Shown here: positions 26,546-37,557 of the stretch, piece by piece
How the letters are laid out: each line of letters starts with the position of its first letter
Numbering within the stretch: position 1 is the first letter of the stretch
NCBI GenBank assembly: GCA_002344355.1
Contig: DDTN01000041.1
Coordinates: forward strand, 528-64,527
Origin: Proteobacteria bacterium UBA2363
Lineage (GTDB): Bacteria > Pseudomonadota > Gammaproteobacteria > Xanthomonadales > UBA2363
Reading direction: 5' to 3'
Length of the DNA stretch: 64,000 nt
Translations under genes and position numbers: made by a program
The notes under the pieces: generated by a model
The model's database searches: none
What the model was told of the DNA's origin: nothing
What the model saw: only the letters and a program-made list of their open reading frames with translations

Positions 26546-26570
26546 AAGACGACCGCCCTGATCGTCTTTT
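26546..26570 (+). terminator. Candidate intrinsic terminator after the Tat-SDR gene
   Basis: A 7-bp AAGACGA/TCGTCTT stem with a 9-nt loop ends in four T (26567-26570), about 110 bp after the SDR stop. It is short but is an AT-rich hairpin plus U-tract in otherwise GC-rich DNA. Confidence 0.45.
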
Positions 26571-26603
26571 AGGTCGCCCGACCGGCTCAGGTCCGGAAGC
26601 GCT

Positions 26604-26641
26604 CCCGTCGAATCGACTGCCTGCGCAGTCGATTCGACGGG
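26604..26641. repeat. Perfect 17-bp inverted repeat, 4-nt loop
   Basis: Arms CCCGTCGAATCGACTGC and its exact reverse complement surround the loop CTGC. It lies between the convergent Tat-SDR and RES genes, next to a second perfect inverted repeat. Likely a bidirectional transcription barrier or a mobile-repeat remnant; no U-run follows. Confidence 0.7.
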
Positions 26642-26655
26642 CGGCCATCCATGGC

Positions 26656-26695
26656 CGCGGCCGGCAGGCTGTTTTTCAACAGCCTGCCGGCCGCG
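26656..26695. terminator. Perfect 18-bp inverted repeat with TTTC loop
   Basis: Arms CGCGGCCGGCAGGCTGTT and its exact complement flank a 4-nt loop, the T-rich loop region reading GTTTTTCAAC. It ends 25 bp before the RES-toxin stop codon (minus strand) and could terminate either convergent transcript, although no U-tract follows the stem. The RES gene stop is at 26720. Confidence 0.6.
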
Positions 26696-26719
26696 CGCCG
26701 GGACCCGGCCCCGGTCGGC

Positions 26720-27472
26720 TCAGGCCGCGGGCATCGGCAGCCGGCCGTCGACCTCGAACTGGCTGCGCCGGAAGCGCCGCACCGGCCCGCCATGCCGGCG
26801 CAGCGCGACTTCGTCGCCGCTGGTCTGCGCCAGCCAGGGCTCCATGCGTTCGGGACGTCGACCGGCCAGGGCGGCCGGGGTGAACAGGCCGACGTTGGCG
26901 CCGCCGGCCGGATCGCGCGCCGAGGGGTACTCGAAGGCCGCCACGCCGGCGCCGCGCATGGCGGTGCCGAGCGCCTGGGTCGCACGGTAGTCGGAGGGAT
27001 CCGCAAGCGTCGCGCGCCAGAGAGCGAACGCGGCCGACTGCAGGCGCAGGCCCCGGCTGCTCCGGTAGCGCACCGAGAACACCGCATGCTGGGTGGTCAG
27101 GCGGGCCGGCGGCGGCGTCGCCATCCCGGACCAGAACACCAGGCGGTAGTAGGCGGCCTCGGCCAGCAGGGCATCCTCCGACAGGGCGCCGTAGAGCAGG
27201 GCCGGCTCATGGCGGCCGCCGAAGCGCGAGCCATGGCGCAGGGGTGGATAGCGGAACGGCGTCGCCAGGAGGTAGTGCAGGCGCTCGGTACCCGGCCGCA
27301 GGGGCGGCTTGCTGGCCTCCAGCAGGGTCTCCAGCACGGCCTGCTTGTCGAGGCGGTCGACCAGCCCGGCGGTGGCGACCTGGGCCTGGCTCTCCACCCA
27401 GCGCAGCAGGGTGCCGCCGATCGGCGCGATGTGTCCGGCGGCACCGGCGGCCTGCCACAGGTCCGGGGTCAT
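26720..27472 (-). CDS. RES-domain toxin (NAD+-targeting type)
   Basis: 250-residue RES-domain protein, the toxin of Res-Xre type II modules; characterised members (MbcT, ParT and Res toxins) degrade or ADP-ribosylate using NAD+. Domain features: HYLLATPFRYPPLRHGSRFGG with the conserved Arg, then LLYGALSEDALLAEAAYYRLVF with the conserved Glu, and the C-terminal ATQALGTAMRGAGVAAFEYPSARDPAGG with the expected YPSAR serine region. ATG at 27472 follows directly on the antitoxin stop (TGATG), so translation is coupled, antitoxin first. Named R, E and S positions are all present, so the toxin looks intact. Confidence 0.9.
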   Translation of the reverse strand: MTPDLWQAAGAAGHIAPIGGTLLRWVESQAQVATAGLVDRLDKQAVLETLLEASKPPLRPGTERLHYLLATPFRYPPLRHGSRFGGRHEPALLYGALSEDALLAEAAYYRLVFWSGMATPPPARLTTQHAVFSVRYRSSRGLRLQSAAFALWRATLADPSDYRATQALGTAMRGAGVAAFEYPSARDPAGGANVGLFTPAALAGRRPERMEPWLAQTSGDEVALRRHGGPVRRFRRSQFEVDGRLPMPAA

Positions 27473-27831
27473 CAGGCGCGGCCGCGCATCGCATCCAGGT
27501 AGGCGACGACCTCGACCAGCCCCTGGGCGGTGGCGATCTGCCGGGCCGGCACGCCGCCGGTGTGCAGGTTCTCGGTGCGCAGCCAATGGCGCATGGCCGC
27601 GGCGTCGCCGCCGACCAGGACGTGCAGCGAGCGGTACAGGCGGATCAGCAGCAGCGCCAGTTCGCCCGCCTTGCTGGCCGGTTCGATCTGGCCGCGGCTG
27701 ATCGCGCTGCGGTCCTTGCCGATCACCCGGCCGAGCTCGGCCTGGCTCAGGCCGAGCTCGCGACCGGCGCTGGCCAGCGCCTCGCCGAGGACGGCGCCGG
27801 CTTCGGGATGCTCGACGAGGGCGGTACGCAT
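27472..27831 (-). CDS. Xre/ParS/MbcA-family antitoxin
   Basis: 119-residue partner of the RES toxin. N-terminal helix-turn-helix GLSQAELGRVIGKDRSAISR (residues 27-46) should bind DNA; the C-terminal MbcA/ParS domain (LIRLYRSLHVLVGGDAAAMR, WLRTENLHTGGVPARQI, GLVEVVAYLDAMRG) normally plugs the toxin active site. ATG at 27831 has CAGGAGAG upstream. A perfect 8-1-8 inverted repeat overlaps the likely transcription start, fitting autorepression. Immediately downstream of parE on the same strand but with its own regulatory region. Confidence 0.92.
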   Translation of the reverse strand: MRTALVEHPEAGAVLGEALASAGRELGLSQAELGRVIGKDRSAISRGQIEPASKAGELALLLIRLYRSLHVLVGGDAAAMRHWLRTENLHTGGVPARQIATAQGLVEVVAYLDAMRGRA

Positions 27832-27844
27832 GGCGCTCTCCTGG

Positions 27845-27879
27845 CTGTGCGCTGCGCACAGTTTAGCCAAGATCTGTGC
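27845..27879 (-). promoter_or_regulatory. Toxin-antitoxin operator and -10 element
   Basis: CTGTGCGC-T-GCGCACAG (27845-27861) is a perfect inverted repeat, with a further CTGTGC half-site at 27874-27879. A minus-strand TAAACT hexamer (27860-27865) sits between the sites, so protein bound here would cover the start of transcription of the Xre-RES operon. Binding by the Xre antitoxin is inferred. Confidence 0.6.
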
Positions 27880-28010
27880 AAACAGCACGGGCTGACCGGG
27901 CGCATCGGGCCGCGCTTGCCCGCCGGGGAGCCCGATCCGCCGTACCGCGCGGCGGCGGCCGGGCCCGGCGGCGACCGGGCCTGCCCCGGGTCGGGCGGCG
28001 CCGCCGCGCC

Positions 28011-29897
<1,887 letters not shown>

Positions 29898-30024
29898 TCC
29901 GGTGCGGGCTGGCATTGGGGCAGACCGGCGAGCATGCGCCCGGGACCGGCGGCGCGCAATCTTGCGGGCCCGGCGGCGCTTTGCTACGGGCGCCGGGAAC
30001 GACCCGGCGCCCGCGGCGCGGCGT

Positions 30025-32514
30025 TCAGTCCTCGAAGCCGTCGGCGAAGATCAGGTCGTTGCCGACCTCCAGGCCGACGGTCCGGCAGGCCGAGAATTCC
30101 GAGGTGTCGCCGCCGGGCGAGGTGGCGGTCGCGGTGACCGCGTCGCCGACCGCCAGGTCCAGCTCCGGCAGCCACAGCGAGAACGGCGCCGTGCAGTTCA
30201 GCGACTGGCACTGGATGCAGATGGCGCTGCCCGGCGGGCAGTAGGGGGCGTTGGTCAGGGTCAGCTGCACGCTGGCCAGGGGGTACCGGCCCTCGCCGTG
30301 GCCGTTGGCGTCGCAGCTGTCGCTGCCGAACACCTCGATCGTGTACGGGCCGCCGATCACCGAGCGCAGGGTGCCGGCAACCCGGATCGGCCGGCCGACC
30401 GGGATGATCCCGGAGGTGCGGCGCTCGGCCTCGGTCAGCACCGGGAAGTTCTGGCCGCGGTTGCCGGGGCAGCCCAGGTCCGGATCGCAGATCGACGGAT
30501 CGGGGTCGTTGGCGGTCACGCCGTTGGCGCCCAGGTCGATTCCGAGCGCGTCGTTGCGGGCGATGTGGTTGGCGGTGAGGGTGTTGCGGCCGCCGGCGCT
30601 GGCCATGATCCGGATGCCGTCGTCGCCGTTGCGGGCCACCGTGTTGCCCGGGCCGATCACGTTGTCGTGGGCGTTCGACTGGACCATCACGCCCATCCGG
30701 CCGTTGCCGGGCAGCAGCGTGACCGGCCCGGCGCCGGCGCCGATCAGGTTGTCCTCGATGCGGTTGCCCTCGGCCTGCTCGCCGGATAGCAGGATGCCGT
30801 CCACGGTGTTGCCGGCGATCCGGTTGCCGGCGATCCGGTTGAAGCCGCCGTTGATCCGGATGCCGGTGCCGTTCGGCAGCGCCGAGACGCCGTTGCGGTC
30901 CAGGCCGATCAGGTTGTTGATCACCTCGTTGTCGTCGCCACCGCCGCCGAGAAAGGTGGTGATCAGCACGCCGACGTCGCTGGAGCCGCCGATCAGGTTG
31001 CGCGCCGCCGCGTTCCAGCCGCCGATCCGCGTGCGGCCGCCGCCGATCAGGCCGATCGCCTGCTGGTTGCCGGACAGCATGGGGCCGCCGTCGCCGACCC
31101 GACCGCCGAACTGGTTGCCCTGCACGGCGTGGTCCGAGCCGAACGGCAGCGCCATGGCCAGCGCGAAGCCCTCGAAGGCCAGGCCGCGCACGGTCATGCG
31201 CCGCGCGCCGCTGGCCATCTCGCCCATCGCCTCGATGCCGATGGCGATCGTGCCGCCACCGTCGAGGATCACGCAGGGTCGGGCGTTGAAGCCGGTTTCC
31301 GAGGTGTTCGTCGTGGAGCCCGGCTGGCTCCAGCCATCGATCAGCACGGTGTCGCGCACCTGCAGCGGGGCGGCCAGGGCGATCCGCCGCGGGCAGCCGC
31401 CGGGGATGTCGAAGCGGATCGTGTTGCTGCCAGCCTCCTGGTTGGCGAGGTCGACGGCCCAGGCCAGGGAGCCGGTGCCGCCGGCGTTGCCGTTGGTCAC
31501 CGTGTAGACGCCGGTGCCGTCGACCGGCGACTCCAGCGCGCCGCGGTCGACGCCGGCGCCGACCACCCGCTCGCCGCCGGCCAGGTCGGTGGTCGGCAGG
31601 CCGCCCGGCTGGTTGGCGGTGCCGCTGTTGATCATCGGCGAGCCGGCCACCGGCACCTGGTCCGGACCCAGCTGCGGGTTGGCGGAGACGTTGTTCGCGC
31701 TGCCGACCACGGGTACCGCGCCGTTCTCGAAGACCAGCCCGTCGTAGCGGTTGTTGACCGCCAGCACGTTGGCCTCGGAAAAGATCTCCGCGCCCGCCGG
31801 GCGGTCGAAGACGTTGTTGTAGAGGTACACCGTGGATCGGCCGTCGCAGCAGTTGATCACCTTGACCCGGCCGTTGACCACGGTGGAATTGCTCATGCGA
31901 AGGGTGCTCGACGGCGGCTGGTCCTCGTCGACCGCCAGGTAGACCGCCAGCGCGGTGTCGCCGGGCACGCCGGATCCCGGCGGCGCCGACCCGTCCGCCA
32001 GCAGGCTGTTCTCGATCGCCACGTCGTGGCACAGCGCGACGACGTCCAGCAATCCGCCCCGCAACTGCAGGCGGCGGACATTGAATTCCCGCTTCTGCGT
32101 CGGACAGGTGGACAGGACCGGCGAGTACAGCAGGACATCGCCGTCGACGACCGTGATCCCGGCCAGCGACACCGGGCCGGTGACGGTCTCGAACCGCAGT
32201 TGGTGGCCGTTGCCCTGCAGGGTGGTGGCGCCGCGCGCCAGCGAGTAGGACGAGCAGTCGGCGTTGTAGCCGCCGCGCACGGTCAGCCGGCCGGCCGGCA
32301 CCACCCATTCCAGTTCCGGCTCGTACGCCAGGTCGGCGGTCAGCGTCCAGGTGCCGCTGCGCAGCTTGACCAGGCTGTCGTCGCCGTCGATCTCGGCCTG
32401 GTCGAGCGCGTTCTGGAGCTGCCCGGGGGTGCCGACGCAGTATTCGGTGAGGGCGCTGGCGGCCGGGGACTGGAGCAGCGCGGCGGCGAGCGACAGGGAT
32501 GCAAGGGTGCGCAT
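30025..32514 (-). CDS. Secreted right-handed beta-helix protein with C-terminal FADGFE tail
   Basis: 829 aa with signal peptide MRTLASLSLAAALLQSPAAS. The middle has CSLREA-like text (VTNGNAGGTGSLAWAVDLAN) and the C-terminal half has parallel beta-helix rungs with repeated N-x-I/V-x-x-N/G elements (NRIAGNRIAGNTVDGILL, NRIEDNLIGAG, DNVIGPGNTVARNGDDGIRI, NTLTANHIARNDALGIDLG). An Ig-like strand-rich region precedes the tail NDLIFADGFED. The ribosome site is GGAGG, nine nt before the ATG. Adhesin, polysaccharide-binding or lyase-like roles are possible; no catalytic motif recognised. The tail is shared with the propeller protein at 23434. Confidence 0.83.
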   Translation of the reverse strand: MRTLASLSLAAALLQSPAASALTEYCVGTPGQLQNALDQAEIDGDDSLVKLRSGTWTLTADLAYEPELEWVVPAGRLTVRGGYNADCSSYSLARGATTLQGNGHQLRFETVTGPVSLAGITVVDGDVLLYSPVLSTCPTQKREFNVRRLQLRGGLLDVVALCHDVAIENSLLADGSAPPGSGVPGDTALAVYLAVDEDQPPSSTLRMSNSTVVNGRVKVINCCDGRSTVYLYNNVFDRPAGAEIFSEANVLAVNNRYDGLVFENGAVPVVGSANNVSANPQLGPDQVPVAGSPMINSGTANQPGGLPTTDLAGGERVVGAGVDRGALESPVDGTGVYTVTNGNAGGTGSLAWAVDLANQEAGSNTIRFDIPGGCPRRIALAAPLQVRDTVLIDGWSQPGSTTNTSETGFNARPCVILDGGGTIAIGIEAMGEMASGARRMTVRGLAFEGFALAMALPFGSDHAVQGNQFGGRVGDGGPMLSGNQQAIGLIGGGRTRIGGWNAAARNLIGGSSDVGVLITTFLGGGGDDNEVINNLIGLDRNGVSALPNGTGIRINGGFNRIAGNRIAGNTVDGILLSGEQAEGNRIEDNLIGAGAGPVTLLPGNGRMGVMVQSNAHDNVIGPGNTVARNGDDGIRIMASAGGRNTLTANHIARNDALGIDLGANGVTANDPDPSICDPDLGCPGNRGQNFPVLTEAERRTSGIIPVGRPIRVAGTLRSVIGGPYTIEVFGSDSCDANGHGEGRYPLASVQLTLTNAPYCPPGSAICIQCQSLNCTAPFSLWLPELDLAVGDAVTATATSPGGDTSEFSACRTVGLEVGNDLIFADGFED

Positions 32515-32671
32515 GGCGGAAACCTCCGGCGCCGGCGGGATGCCGGCTCGTGGGAGGAATCGGTGGTCGCGGCGGCCCGGGGCCACGCACCGGCGGGATG
32601 GCGGGGGGCGGGAGGGGGCGGCCGTGCCGGTGGCCGGCCGGGGAAAGGCGGCGCCGGAGCGCGGGTGCCCG

Positions 32672-33670
32672 TCAGGCCCCTGCCGGCGCCGCCAGGTAAT
32701 GCACCGAGAACCAGCGGCGCGGGTCGGTCCAGACCCGCTGCGGCTGGAAACCGGCCTGCCGGGCCAGGGCCTGGAAGCCCTCGACGGTGTACTTGTGCGA
32801 ACTCTCCGTATGGATCGACTCCCCGGCCCGGAACTGGAAGCGGTGCCCGCCGACCCGCACCGTGTGCGCCCGGCGCGCCACCAGGTGCATCTCGACACGG
32901 CTGGCGGCCGGGTCGAAGAAGGCATGGTGCGCGAAGGCGTCGGGATCCAGGTCGGTGTCCAGGCGCCTGGCGACGTGCACCAGCATGTTGCGGTTGAACG
33001 TCGCGGTGACCCCGGCGGCATCGTTGTAGGCGGCGTCCAGCACCGCCTTGTCCTTGACCAGGTCGACGCCGACCAGCATGCCGCCGGGCGCCAGGCGCTC
33101 GGCCCAGCCGGCCAGGAAGCCGGTGGCGGCTCCCGGGTCCATGTTGCCGATGGTCGAGCCCGGGAAGAAGCCGACCAGCGGGCCGTCGCCGGCCAGCTCC
33201 GCCAGCGGCAGCGCGCCGTCGTCGCCGAAATCGGCGCAGATGCCCGCCACCGGCAGGCCGGGAAACGCCCGCGCCAGCGCCGCGGTGGCGCTGCGCAGTT
33301 GCGCCGCCGACACGTCGATGCCGATGTAGCCGTCCGGCGCGCGCAGCAGGCGCAGCAGCACCTTGGCCTTGCGCTCGGAGCCGGAGCCCAGCTCGACCAG
33401 GGTGCAGCCCTCGCCCAGGGTGGCGGCGATGTCGGGCCCGTGCTCGCGCAGGATGGCCAGCTCGGTGCGGGTCGGGTAGTACTCGGGCTGCTCGCAGATC
33501 GCCTCGAACAGGCGCGAGCCCTCGGCGTCGTAGAACAGCCAGGCGGGCAGGGCCTTCGGTTGCGCGGCGAGTCCCTGGAGCACCGCGTCCTCGACGCTGG
33601 CGAGGTCGGGCTTGAGGTCGATCAGGGTCGGCTGCGGCATGTCCATGGCGGGGTCGAGGGCCGTGTTCAC
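32672..33670 (-). CDS. egtD: EgtD, L-histidine N-alpha-methyltransferase
   Basis: SAM-dependent enzyme that trimethylates histidine to hercynine, first step of ergothioneine synthesis. 332 aa from the GTG at 33670, which overlaps the egtB stop (GTGA); an ATG at 33646 is an alternative. Motifs: LFYDAEGSRLFEAICEQPEYYPTR (split below family style), SAM-site VELGSGSERKAK, GIDVSAAQLRSA, FFPGSTIGNMDP and GVDLVKDKAVLDAAYND. C-terminal ESSHKYT and WFSVHYLA are family hallmarks. It forms a coupled egtB-egtD unit. Confidence 0.96.
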   Translation of the reverse strand: MNTALDPAMDMPQPTLIDLKPDLASVEDAVLQGLAAQPKALPAWLFYDAEGSRLFEAICEQPEYYPTRTELAILREHGPDIAATLGEGCTLVELGSGSERKAKVLLRLLRAPDGYIGIDVSAAQLRSATAALARAFPGLPVAGICADFGDDGALPLAELAGDGPLVGFFPGSTIGNMDPGAATGFLAGWAERLAPGGMLVGVDLVKDKAVLDAAYNDAAGVTATFNRNMLVHVARRLDTDLDPDAFAHHAFFDPAASRVEMHLVARRAHTVRVGGHRFQFRAGESIHTESSHKYTVEGFQALARQAGFQPQRVWTDPRRWFSVHYLAAPAGA

Positions 33671-34938
33671 AGGTCGCGGGCCAGGCGCAGCCCGCTGAAC
33701 TGCCAGCGCGCGGCGGGCGGGAAGAAATTGCGGTAGGTCGGCCGGAGGTGGTCGCGCGGGCTGGCGCAGGAGCCGCCGCGCAGGACCATCTGCCCGGACA
33801 TGAACTTGCCGTTGTACTCGCCGGCGGCGCCGGGCAGCGGCCGGAAGCCGGGGTAGGGCGCGTAGGCGCTGGCGGTCCATTCCCAGACCTCGCCGCCCAG
33901 CGACGGGCCGTGCAGCGGCGCGGGGTGCAGGCGGCCGTTGTCGGCGAAGCCGCCGTCCAGGCCGCGCCGCGACGCCACCGCCTCCCATTCGGCCTCGGTG
34001 GGCAGGCGGGCGCCGGCCCAGCGCGCGTAGGCATCGGCCTCGTAGAAGGACAGGTGGCAGACCGGTTCGGCGGGATCGACATCGCGCCAGCCCCAGACCG
34101 TGAACTGGCGCCAGGGGACGTCGGCGGCCTCGCGTCGCCAGTACAGGGGCGCCTGCCAGCCGCCGGCCTGGACCGCCGCCCAGCCGTCGGCCAGCCAGTG
34201 CGCCGGTTCCTGGTAGCCGCCGTCGGCCAGGAACGCCAGGTACTCGCCGTTGCTAACCGGCCGGTCGGCCAGGGCGAACGGGCGCAGCCAGACGGTGTGG
34301 CGCGGCCGTTCGTTGTCGAAGGCGAAGCCGCCGCCGTCCTCGCCGATCGCCACCGGCCCGGCCTGGTCGTGGCGGTGCCAGCCCGTCGCCGGCGCCGGCC
34401 GCATGCCGGATGGTGGCGCCCGGCCGCGCCAGGCCGGGGCCGCCAGGTTGTGCGAGAACAGGTGCTTGAGGTCGGTCACCAGCAGTTCCTGGTGCTGCTG
34501 CTCGTGCTGGCAGCCCAGCGCCACCAGTTCTGCAGCCCCGGGCGGCGGACCGGATGTCAGCAAGGCCAGGATCCGGTCCTCGACCTCGGCCCGCCAGGCC
34601 AGGACCTCGGCCAGCGACGGCCGGGTCAGCAGGCCGCGCTGCGGGCGTGGCTGCCGGGGCCCGAGCGCCTCGTAGTAGGAGTTGAACAGGTAGTGCCAGC
34701 GCCGGTCCGCGGGCGCCTGGCCGGCCAGCGGCACCAGCACCATGGCCTCGAAGAACCAGGTGGTATGCGCCAGGTGCCACTTTCCGGGGCTGGCGTCGGG
34801 CATCGACTGGGGCACCAGGTCCTCGGCGTCGAGGCCGGCCACCAGGGCCAGGGTGGCGGCGCGGATGGCGCGGAAGCGCTCCGCCAGCACGGTGGCGTCG
34901 GGGTCCGGGGCCTCTGGCCGGCCGTCTGCGGCAGTCAT
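33667..34938 (-). CDS. egtB: EgtB-type iron sulfoxide synthase (ergothioneine)
   Basis: 423-residue non-heme iron enzyme forming the C-S bond of ergothioneine from hercynine, O2 and a thiol. DinB-like N-terminal part supplies iron ligands: the His of KWHLAHTTWFFE and the HEQQH pair in GCQHEQQHQELL. The C-terminal formylglycine-generating-like domain shows PVSNGEYLAF, CHLSFYEADAYARWAG, RLPTEAEWE, GEVWEWT and VLRGGSCASP. No egtA or egtC is adjacent, so the thiol donor may be cysteine directly, as in egtA/egtC-independent systems, or those genes lie elsewhere. TAAGGT ends six nt before the ATG. Confidence 0.94.
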   Translation of the reverse strand: MTAADGRPEAPDPDATVLAERFRAIRAATLALVAGLDAEDLVPQSMPDASPGKWHLAHTTWFFEAMVLVPLAGQAPADRRWHYLFNSYYEALGPRQPRPQRGLLTRPSLAEVLAWRAEVEDRILALLTSGPPPGAAELVALGCQHEQQHQELLVTDLKHLFSHNLAAPAWRGRAPPSGMRPAPATGWHRHDQAGPVAIGEDGGGFAFDNERPRHTVWLRPFALADRPVSNGEYLAFLADGGYQEPAHWLADGWAAVQAGGWQAPLYWRREAADVPWRQFTVWGWRDVDPAEPVCHLSFYEADAYARWAGARLPTEAEWEAVASRRGLDGGFADNGRLHPAPLHGPSLGGEVWEWTASAYAPYPGFRPLPGAAGEYNGKFMSGQMVLRGGSCASPRDHLRPTYRNFFPPAARWQFSGLRLARDL

Positions 34939-34944
34939 GGCCGG

Positions 34945-34950
34945 ACCTTA
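34945..34950 (-). promoter_or_regulatory. -10-like TAAGGT, six nt before egtB ATG
   Basis: On the minus strand TAAGGT is followed by six nt and then the egtB ATG (34938). Transcription from it would begin at the start codon. The overlapping AAGG could instead be a distant ribosome site, so the leaderless reading is tentative. Confidence 0.35.
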
Positions 34951-34994
34951 GCACCGCACCCGGTCGCGGCGATGGCATGGCCGTCGCCCCGGCC

Positions 34995-35003
34995 TGCTAG
35001 AAT
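34995..35003 (+). promoter_or_regulatory. Extended -10 promoter of pyrG (TGC-TAGAAT)
   Basis: TGCTAGAAT matches the extended -10 consensus; the start site would fall near 35010, giving a leader of about 17 nt before the pyrG ATG. No consensus -35 is present, as expected for extended -10 promoters. Confidence 0.55.
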
Positions 35004-35026
35004 TCACCTTTCACGGTGCGACCACC

Positions 35027-36691
35027 ATGACCCCACTGATTTTCGTGACCGGCGGCGTCGTGTCCTCGCTGGGCAAGGGCATTTCCGCTGCGTCCCTGGC
35101 TGCCATCCTGGAGTCGCGCGGCCTGCGCGTGACCCTGATGAAGCTGGACCCCTACATCAATGTCGACCCGGGCACGATGAGCCCGTACCAGCACGGCGAG
35201 GTGTTCGTGCTGGACGACGGTGCCGAGACCGACCTCGACCTCGGCCACTACGAGCGCTTCGTGCGCACCCGGCTGACCCGGCGCAACGCGGTCACCACCG
35301 GGCGCATCTACGAAAACGTGTTGCGCAAGGAGCGCCGCGGCGACTACCTGGGCGCCACCGTGCAGGTGATCCCGCACGTCACCGACGAGATCAAGCGCTG
35401 CATCGACGAGGCCACCGCCGGCTTCGACGTCGGCCTGGTCGAGATCGGCGGCACCGTCGGCGACATCGAGTCGCTGCCGTTCCTGGAGGCGATCCGCCAG
35501 CTGCGCATCGAGCGCGGTACCGAGAAGACCCTGTTCATGCACCTGACCCTGGTGCCGTACATCAAGGCCGCCGGCGAGCTGAAGACCAAGCCGACCCAGC
35601 ATTCCGTCAAGGAACTGCGCACCATCGGCATCCAGCCCGACGTCCTGCTGTGCCGCTCCGAGCAGCCGCTGCCGGACAGCGAGCGCCGCAAGATCGCGCT
35701 GTTCACCAACGTGCCCGAGAAGGCGGTGATCAACGCCGTCGACCTGCCGAGCATCTACCGCATCCCGCTGTGGCTGCACGCCCAGGGCCTGGACGCCATC
35801 GTCGTCGACCGCCTGGGACTGGCCGGCAAGGCCCACGAGGCCGACCTGTCGGAATGGGAACGCGCCGTCGATGCCTACGAGAATCCCCGGCAGTCGGTCA
35901 GCATCGCCATCGTCGGCAAGTACGTCGAGCACAAGGACGCCTACAAGTCGATCGGCGAGGCGCTGATCCACGGCGGCCTGCGCCAGGCGGTGCGCGTCGA
36001 CCTGCGCTGGATCGAGGCCGACGACATCGAGCGCCAGGGCACCGGCCTGCTGGCCGGCGCGGACGGGATCCTGGTGCCGGGCGGCTTCGGGAAGCGCGGC
36101 TTCGAGGGCAAGGTGCTGGCCGCGCAGTACGCGCGCGAGCGCGGCATCCCCTATTTCGGCATCTGCTACGGCATGCACGCCGCGGTGGTCGATTTCGCGC
36201 GCCACGTCGCCGGCCTGGAGGGCGCCAACAGCAGCGAGAACGACCGCACCAGCCCGCACCCGGTGATCGCGCTGATCACCGAATGGCGCACCGAGACCGG
36301 CGCGGTCGAGCAGCGCGACGAGGCCTCCGACAAGGGCGGCACCATGCGCCTGGGCGCCCAGCCCTGCCGGATCGCCCCTGGCACCCTGGCGCACCGCCTG
36401 TACGGCAGCGACGAGGCGCGCGAGCGCCACCGCCACCGCTACGAGTTCAACGACCGCTACCGGGCGGTGCTCGAGCAGCACGGCATGGTGATGAGCGCCG
36501 TCTCGCTGGACGGCTCCCTGGTCGAGATGATCGAGCTGCCCGGGCACCCCTGGTTCCTGGCCTGCCAGGCGCACCCGGAGTTCACCTCGACGCCGCGCGA
36601 CGGCCACCCGCTGTTCTCCGGCTTCGTCAAGGCGGCCCTGGCCGAGCGATCGCGCCGGCATCAGGCCGAGGGTGCGCTCGCCACCGCATGA
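35027..36691 (+). CDS. pyrG: CTP synthase PyrG
   Basis: 554-residue cytosolic enzyme making CTP from UTP, ATP and glutamine. N-terminal synthase domain: TGGVVSSLGKGISAASLA (P-loop), MKLDPYINVDPGTMSPYQHGEV, LGATVQVIPHVTDEIK. C-terminal class-I amidotransferase: VPGGFGKRGFEGK, nucleophile C380 in YFGICYGMH, and the His/Glu pair in CQAHPEFTSTP. Length and motifs are typical. It starts the conserved run pyrG-kdsA-(ExbD-like)-eno-ftsB-ispD, all plus strand with small gaps. Confidence 0.98.
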   Translation: MTPLIFVTGGVVSSLGKGISAASLAAILESRGLRVTLMKLDPYINVDPGTMSPYQHGEVFVLDDGAETDLDLGHYERFVRTRLTRRNAVTTGRIYENVLRKERRGDYLGATVQVIPHVTDEIKRCIDEATAGFDVGLVEIGGTVGDIESLPFLEAIRQLRIERGTEKTLFMHLTLVPYIKAAGELKTKPTQHSVKELRTIGIQPDVLLCRSEQPLPDSERRKIALFTNVPEKAVINAVDLPSIYRIPLWLHAQGLDAIVVDRLGLAGKAHEADLSEWERAVDAYENPRQSVSIAIVGKYVEHKDAYKSIGEALIHGGLRQAVRVDLRWIEADDIERQGTGLLAGADGILVPGGFGKRGFEGKVLAAQYARERGIPYFGICYGMHAAVVDFARHVAGLEGANSSENDRTSPHPVIALITEWRTETGAVEQRDEASDKGGTMRLGAQPCRIAPGTLAHRLYGSDEARERHRHRYEFNDRYRAVLEQHGMVMSAVSLDGSLVEMIELPGHPWFLACQAHPEFTSTPRDGHPLFSGFVKAALAERSRRHQAEGALATA

Positions 36692-36734
36692 CCCGGCCTT
36701 CCGTTCCCACCGCAGACCTCCACGGCAGACATCG

Positions 36735-37556
<822 letters not shown>

Positions 37557-37557
37557 G

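Noticed and set aside
34973..34987. Sigma-54-like TGGCATG-GCCG-TCGC upstream of pyrG
   Set aside because: GG-N10-GC spacing is right, but the -12 box is TCGC and no GCAGNNTGCA motif was seen nearby. The extended -10 TGCTAGAAT at 34995 explains pyrG transcription better.
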